64,000 nt of DNA from JAAUTT01 sp963846585. GTDB lineage: Bacteria > Bacteroidota > Bacteroidia > Bacteroidales > JAAUTT01. Positions 61,671 through 64,000 of the stretch are shown here, piece after piece. The translations under genes and the position numbers were made by a program. Positions within the stretch are counted from its first letter, which is position 1. Every line of letters starts with the position of its first letter. The DNA is taken from assembly GCA_963846585.1 (NCBI GenBank), contig CAWJWO010000002.1, positions 124,001-188,000 of the forward strand, read 5' to 3'. The notes beneath the pieces are model-generated. The model did not search any database and had not been told where the DNA came from. It saw nothing but the letters and a program-made list of their open reading frames with translations.

Positions 61671-61689
61671 CAGCCACAAAAAAATTGAT

Positions 61690-61730
61690 GGCGAGGTAGC
61701 TCAGCTGGTTAGAGCGCATGATTCATAATC
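61690..61730 (+). pseudogene. Truncated tRNA-Met (CAU) gene, 5' half only
   Basis: The first 41 nt match a Met tRNA: acceptor strand GGCGAGG, D-arm AGCTCAGCTGGTTAGAGC, and an anticodon arm with CAT as anticodon. After the anticodon loop the sequence turns into CTCAGTTCACAATGG and neither the 3' anticodon strand, the T-arm (GGTTCAAATCC-like) nor CCTCGCC follows within the next 145 nt. It cannot fold as a tRNA. The break at the anticodon loop is a common site for integrase-mediated insertion. Confidence 0.8.
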
Positions 61731-61870
61731 CTCAGTTCACAATGGTTTTACTTGCGTTTCAGAGAGGCAAAACCTGCAATTGAATTCATTTCGATACATT
61801 TGACTCCATGAAAATCTGACTCCAGTATAATATACACTACTTAAAGTTTTACCATAATAAACTTATTTAT

Positions 61871-61878
61871 TATATTTG
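61871..61878 (+). promoter_or_regulatory. Promoter-like TATATTTG immediately before the DUF433 start
   Basis: An exact TAnnTTTG match ending 3 nt before ATG 61882. If used, transcription would start at about the start codon and the mRNA would be leaderless; it may also be chance in AT-rich DNA. Confidence 0.35.
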
Positions 61879-61881
61879 GCT

Positions 61882-62124
61882 ATGATTAACTGGAAAGACC
61901 ATATCATTTCTGATAATAATATATTAATTGGGAAACCAATAATAAAAGGTACCCGATTGTCTATTGAACATCTTGTTAATTTATTTGCTCAAGGTTGGTC
62001 AGAACGGCAGATTCTTGAAAATTATCCTTCATTGACAAATAATGATCTGTTTGCTGTTTTTGGATATTTGCGTGAATGTATGCAAGATGGATTATTGTAT
62101 GAATTACCAAGTACTGCTGAATGA
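61882..62124 (+). CDS. DUF433 antitoxin
   Basis: An 80-residue protein. KPIIKGTRLSIEHLVNLFAQGWSERQILENYPSLTNNDLFAVFGYLREC (about 17-65) is the DUF433 helix-turn-helix-like core, used as antitoxin in VapBC-like pairs. The start is at ATG 61882; a TTG at 61876 is less likely. The next gene starts inside its stop codon (ATGA overlap, 62121-62124), a tight coupling typical of toxin-antitoxin modules. Proximity to a broken tRNA gene suggests arrival with a mobile piece. Confidence 0.88.
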   Translation: MINWKDHIISDNNILIGKPIIKGTRLSIEHLVNLFAQGWSERQILENYPSLTNNDLFAVFGYLRECMQDGLLYELPSTAE

Positions 62125-62474
62125 AACTTCTTGCAAATGAAAATATTCCTTTAACCAGTGTTAATTTTCTGATTTCTGTTGGCGTTGATGTAATTTGGAT
62201 TGGACATAATCATTCAGGAATTTCCGATCAGGAAGTGATTGATATTGCAATAACTCAAGGCAGATTGATTTTTACATTTGATAGGGATTATAGTGAACTT
62301 ATTTTTAAATTTGGTTATAAACCTCAATGTGGTGTTATTTATTTACGATTTGACGAATTTACACCTGTTTTTCCCGGTCAATTAATTTACAGAATATTAG
62401 AAACCAAAGAATTAAATTTTGAAAATAAACTCACAGTTATTGATGCAAGAGGAATAAGACAAAGGAAATACTAA
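62121..62474 (+). CDS. DUF5615 PIN-like toxin
   Basis: A 117-residue PIN-like protein. LLANENIP (3-10), ISVGVDVIWIGHNHSGISDQEVIDIA (about 18-43), RLIFTFDRDYSELIF (about 48-62) and a C-terminal strand match DUF5615, the nuclease partner of DUF433. The first acidic pair is NE (N6, E7), which is frequent in this family (DE in others), and D54/D56 in FDRD are present, so activity is likely. Such toxins cut RNA and are held in check by the antitoxin encoded upstream with an ATGA overlap. Confidence 0.88.
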   Translation: MKLLANENIPLTSVNFLISVGVDVIWIGHNHSGISDQEVIDIAITQGRLIFTFDRDYSELIFKFGYKPQCGVIYLRFDEFTPVFPGQLIYRILETKELNFENKLTVIDARGIRQRKY

Positions 62475-62572
62475 ACTCTTTTTAAAAATCAGTCCAGGTT
62501 ATAGGGGTTTAAGACAATTTCATCCGTCGTTATTGATACTATAAGTAAGTAAAAAGTGAAACTTACCAGATA

Positions 62573-63751
62573 ATGATAATAATAAATCGAAAGCTAATGA
62601 ACCCAAAATTTCTATCGACTAATAACTACAATCTCTTTCAGAAACTATTATATATTGTGATAATGAATATTCCTGTCTTTTCAACAGGACAGACTGTTAC
62701 AATAACAACTACTAACCCCCCAATTGATAATAGTGCATGGTGTAATTGGGTTTATTTTGGAAGACAACCAAGTGCAAGAGCAGAAGCCATGGGTAGAGGA
62801 TATAGTACCATTGATGGTGATTTATCCACAGTTTTTTTTAATCCGGCAGGTACTGCAACGATAAAAGGTCTGGAATTTAGTAGTTCATTTGCATCACCTT
62901 ACTATTTAATAAATAAGGGATTATACACTTTTTATTCAACCGGTTATAAAATTAACGATTATTTAGTTGCAGGTTTAAGTTATAACCATTTTTCTTATGG
63001 TGAATCCATAACCTTTACTGATCAGAATGGAAATTCAATTCAAAGTGTGACTCCTTCAAGTACAATATTTTGTTTAACACTATCATCTCAACCATTCAAA
63101 AATTTATATATTGGATTTAATGCTAATTACTTCGATTTTAATAAAATGTATCCAACCAGCACCACAAATGATCCTATTTATTTTGATTTTGGTATCATTA
63201 AAAAAATTCAGTTTTTGCTGACAGCAGAATACAGTCATTCAATTAATATTGGTGCAAGTATTCAGAATTTCAATAATTCAAAATTACTAGTTAATACCAT
63301 GGGAAATAATGGAACTTTGGAAATTCCGGTTATTTTTAAATATGGTTTGAATTATCAATTAGTATTAAATAAACATATAGTAATTAAAAAATTACAAACA
63401 ATAAATATTTTATTACAATACGAAGGTCAAAAGTTGTTTAATTCTCAATATCATAGTGCTTCCAGAACTGGCGTGGAAATTAATATATTAGAACTATTTG
63501 CAATTCGAGCAGGACATTATAGCGAAAAAATAGATGACGATGGTAATCCCTCAAATAAATATGAAATTAGTTCATTTACCTATGGAATTGGCATGCAATT
63601 ACCTTTTTACAAACTTGGAAAGATTCCTTTAAATTTTTGTTTTGACTATACTTCATTACCACAACCAGTTGGTAATTCTATTTATACTAATTTTGGAAAT
63701 TTCCATGTACTAAATTTCCGGTTGAATTGGATTGTTGATAGTAAAAAATAA
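62573..63751 (+). CDS. PorV/PorQ-like outer-membrane barrel protein
   Basis: A 392-residue protein with an N-terminal leader (to about 40, VFSTGQTV) and a 14-strand-like FadL/PorV barrel. ARAEAMGRGYSTIDGDLSTVFFNPAGTATIKGLEFSSSFASPYY (about 68-111) is the signature of the PorV/PorQ/UPF0164 family, which in type IX secretion shuttles or holds cargo at the outer membrane. Strands continue to the last residue (FRLNWIVDSKK). The leader is long; ATGs further in (62597, 62663) are possible starts. Single gene, after a TA module. Confidence 0.75.
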   Translation: MIIINRKLMNPKFLSTNNYNLFQKLLYIVIMNIPVFSTGQTVTITTTNPPIDNSAWCNWVYFGRQPSARAEAMGRGYSTIDGDLSTVFFNPAGTATIKGLEFSSSFASPYYLINKGLYTFYSTGYKINDYLVAGLSYNHFSYGESITFTDQNGNSIQSVTPSSTIFCLTLSSQPFKNLYIGFNANYFDFNKMYPTSTTNDPIYFDFGIIKKIQFLLTAEYSHSINIGASIQNFNNSKLLVNTMGNNGTLEIPVIFKYGLNYQLVLNKHIVIKKLQTINILLQYEGQKLFNSQYHSASRTGVEINILELFAIRAGHYSEKIDDDGNPSNKYEISSFTYGIGMQLPFYKLGKIPLNFCFDYTSLPQPVGNSIYTNFGNFHVLNFRLNWIVDSKK

Positions 63752-63940
63752 CAATATTCTTAACATAACGTCAGTTCGACGTAAGGTATTAACTTTTTTC
63801 ATTTTGTAAATAGTAATTTTATATATTGGTTCATTTGCCCCTTTGTGTCTGCATTAGCTCAAACTTGATGTTGTTCTCTCTGTTACAGGCTTATTCGTCG
63901 ATTTAATATTTATAACATACAGATATATTGTGAAATACAA

Positions 63941-63968
63941 TGAGATTCCTCCCTACGGTCGGAATGAC
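63941..63968. repeat. Dispersed oligonucleotide near the right edge
   Basis: A GATTCCTCCCTACGGTCGG-type sequence, of a kind seen dispersed in intergenic DNA of many environmental bacteria. A short ATTCC / GGAAT stem is included. The gap 63752-64000 otherwise holds the AGTTCGAC motif at 63773 and no gene. Confidence 0.5.
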
Positions 63969-64000
63969 TACCGCATTTTTTGTTTTAGGGGGGAGAGAAA

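Larger units (their letters stand above)
61532..61881. other. 350-nt gap with promoter, tRNA fragment and a second promoter
   Basis: Holds a TATATTTG box (61663-61670), the truncated tRNA-Met (61690-61730), a stretch without recognisable content (61731-61860) and a TATATTTG box at 61871 just before the DUF433 gene. Confidence 0.65.

Noticed and set aside
61690..61875. Group I intron or split tRNA to explain the interrupted tRNA-Met
   Set aside because: No 3' tRNA half occurs downstream in the window and the following 145 nt are far too short for an intron of that class.
62121..62474. Asn in place of the first Asp of the PIN-like toxin as a sign of inactivation
   Set aside because: The NE variant at this place is frequent in DUF5615 proteins, so it does not point to decay.

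Overview
This window looks like a chromosomal segment of an AT-rich, probably uncultured member of the Bacteroidetes. The evidence is the mix of families: a PorT-like barrel next to a UbiE/MenG methyltransferase, a PorV/PorQ-like barrel, a DUF4249 lipoprotein paired with a TonB-dependent receptor, DUF6452/DUF6048 proteins, fused RibB/RibA, stand-alone LptF/LptG-type permease, TAnnTTTG promoter boxes, and an almost complete lack of Shine-Dalgarno sequences. PorT and PorV-like proteins suggest a type IX secretion system encoded mostly elsewhere. No phage, complete insertion sequence or CRISPR array is visible.

Layout. 0-7.4 kb: a thioredoxin-like lipoprotein, then a leftward polysaccharide set (processive GT2 synthase, a very large DUF2334 deacetylase-like plus glycosidase-like protein, WecB epimerase). 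7.5-9.6 kb: an ABC-2 exporter. 10-13.3 kb: a leftward phosphosulfolactate synthase / LDH2-type dehydrogenase / SDR set, possibly sulfonate synthesis. 13.4-24.5 kb: UbiE, PorT, an FAD dehydrogenase, a redoxin, secreted proteins of unknown function, YicC, Gmk, NadD, YdcF and a GT2. 24.5-34.4 kb: thioredoxin, hybrid histidine kinase, MutS2 overlapping a GH94 phosphorylase, PanB, and an RluA-type pseudouridine synthase. 35.2-40.8 kb: a surface cassette with a ChW-repeat lipoprotein, a seven-bladed propeller lipoprotein, DUF4249 and a TonB receptor. 40.9-50.3 kb: a HEAT-like protein, a toxin-antitoxin remnant, UvrB, PntAA/PntAB without PntB, and 2-oxoglutarate dehydrogenase E1 and E2. 50.3-54.1 kb: a LysE-DUF1080 fusion, a HbpS/GlcG-like protein, an Ntn-type amidohydrolase and an OMP. 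54.2-60.7 kb: a leftward operon lptF/G-GT4-GT2-ribBA-fmt with its own promoter, and a START-like protein. 60.9-64 kb: an ICMT-like methyltransferase, a truncated tRNA-Met gene, a DUF433/DUF5615 toxin-antitoxin pair and a PorV-like barrel.

The most unusual non-coding feature is a set of degenerate short tandem arrays (mostly 7-nt units, some 8-10) in most intergenic gaps from 1 to 34.6 kb and from 41.4 to 49.0 kb. Words on the left side of a gap are the reverse complement of the families on the right side, so many gaps form imperfect two-arm palindromes. This polarity holds in every array gap I inspected, whatever the direction of the flanking genes. In several genes the array supplies the stop codon and sometimes the last codons. 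The blocks 34.6-41.4 kb and 49.05-64 kb lack these arrays.

All calls are from reading the sequence and from knowledge of families; no database search was run.
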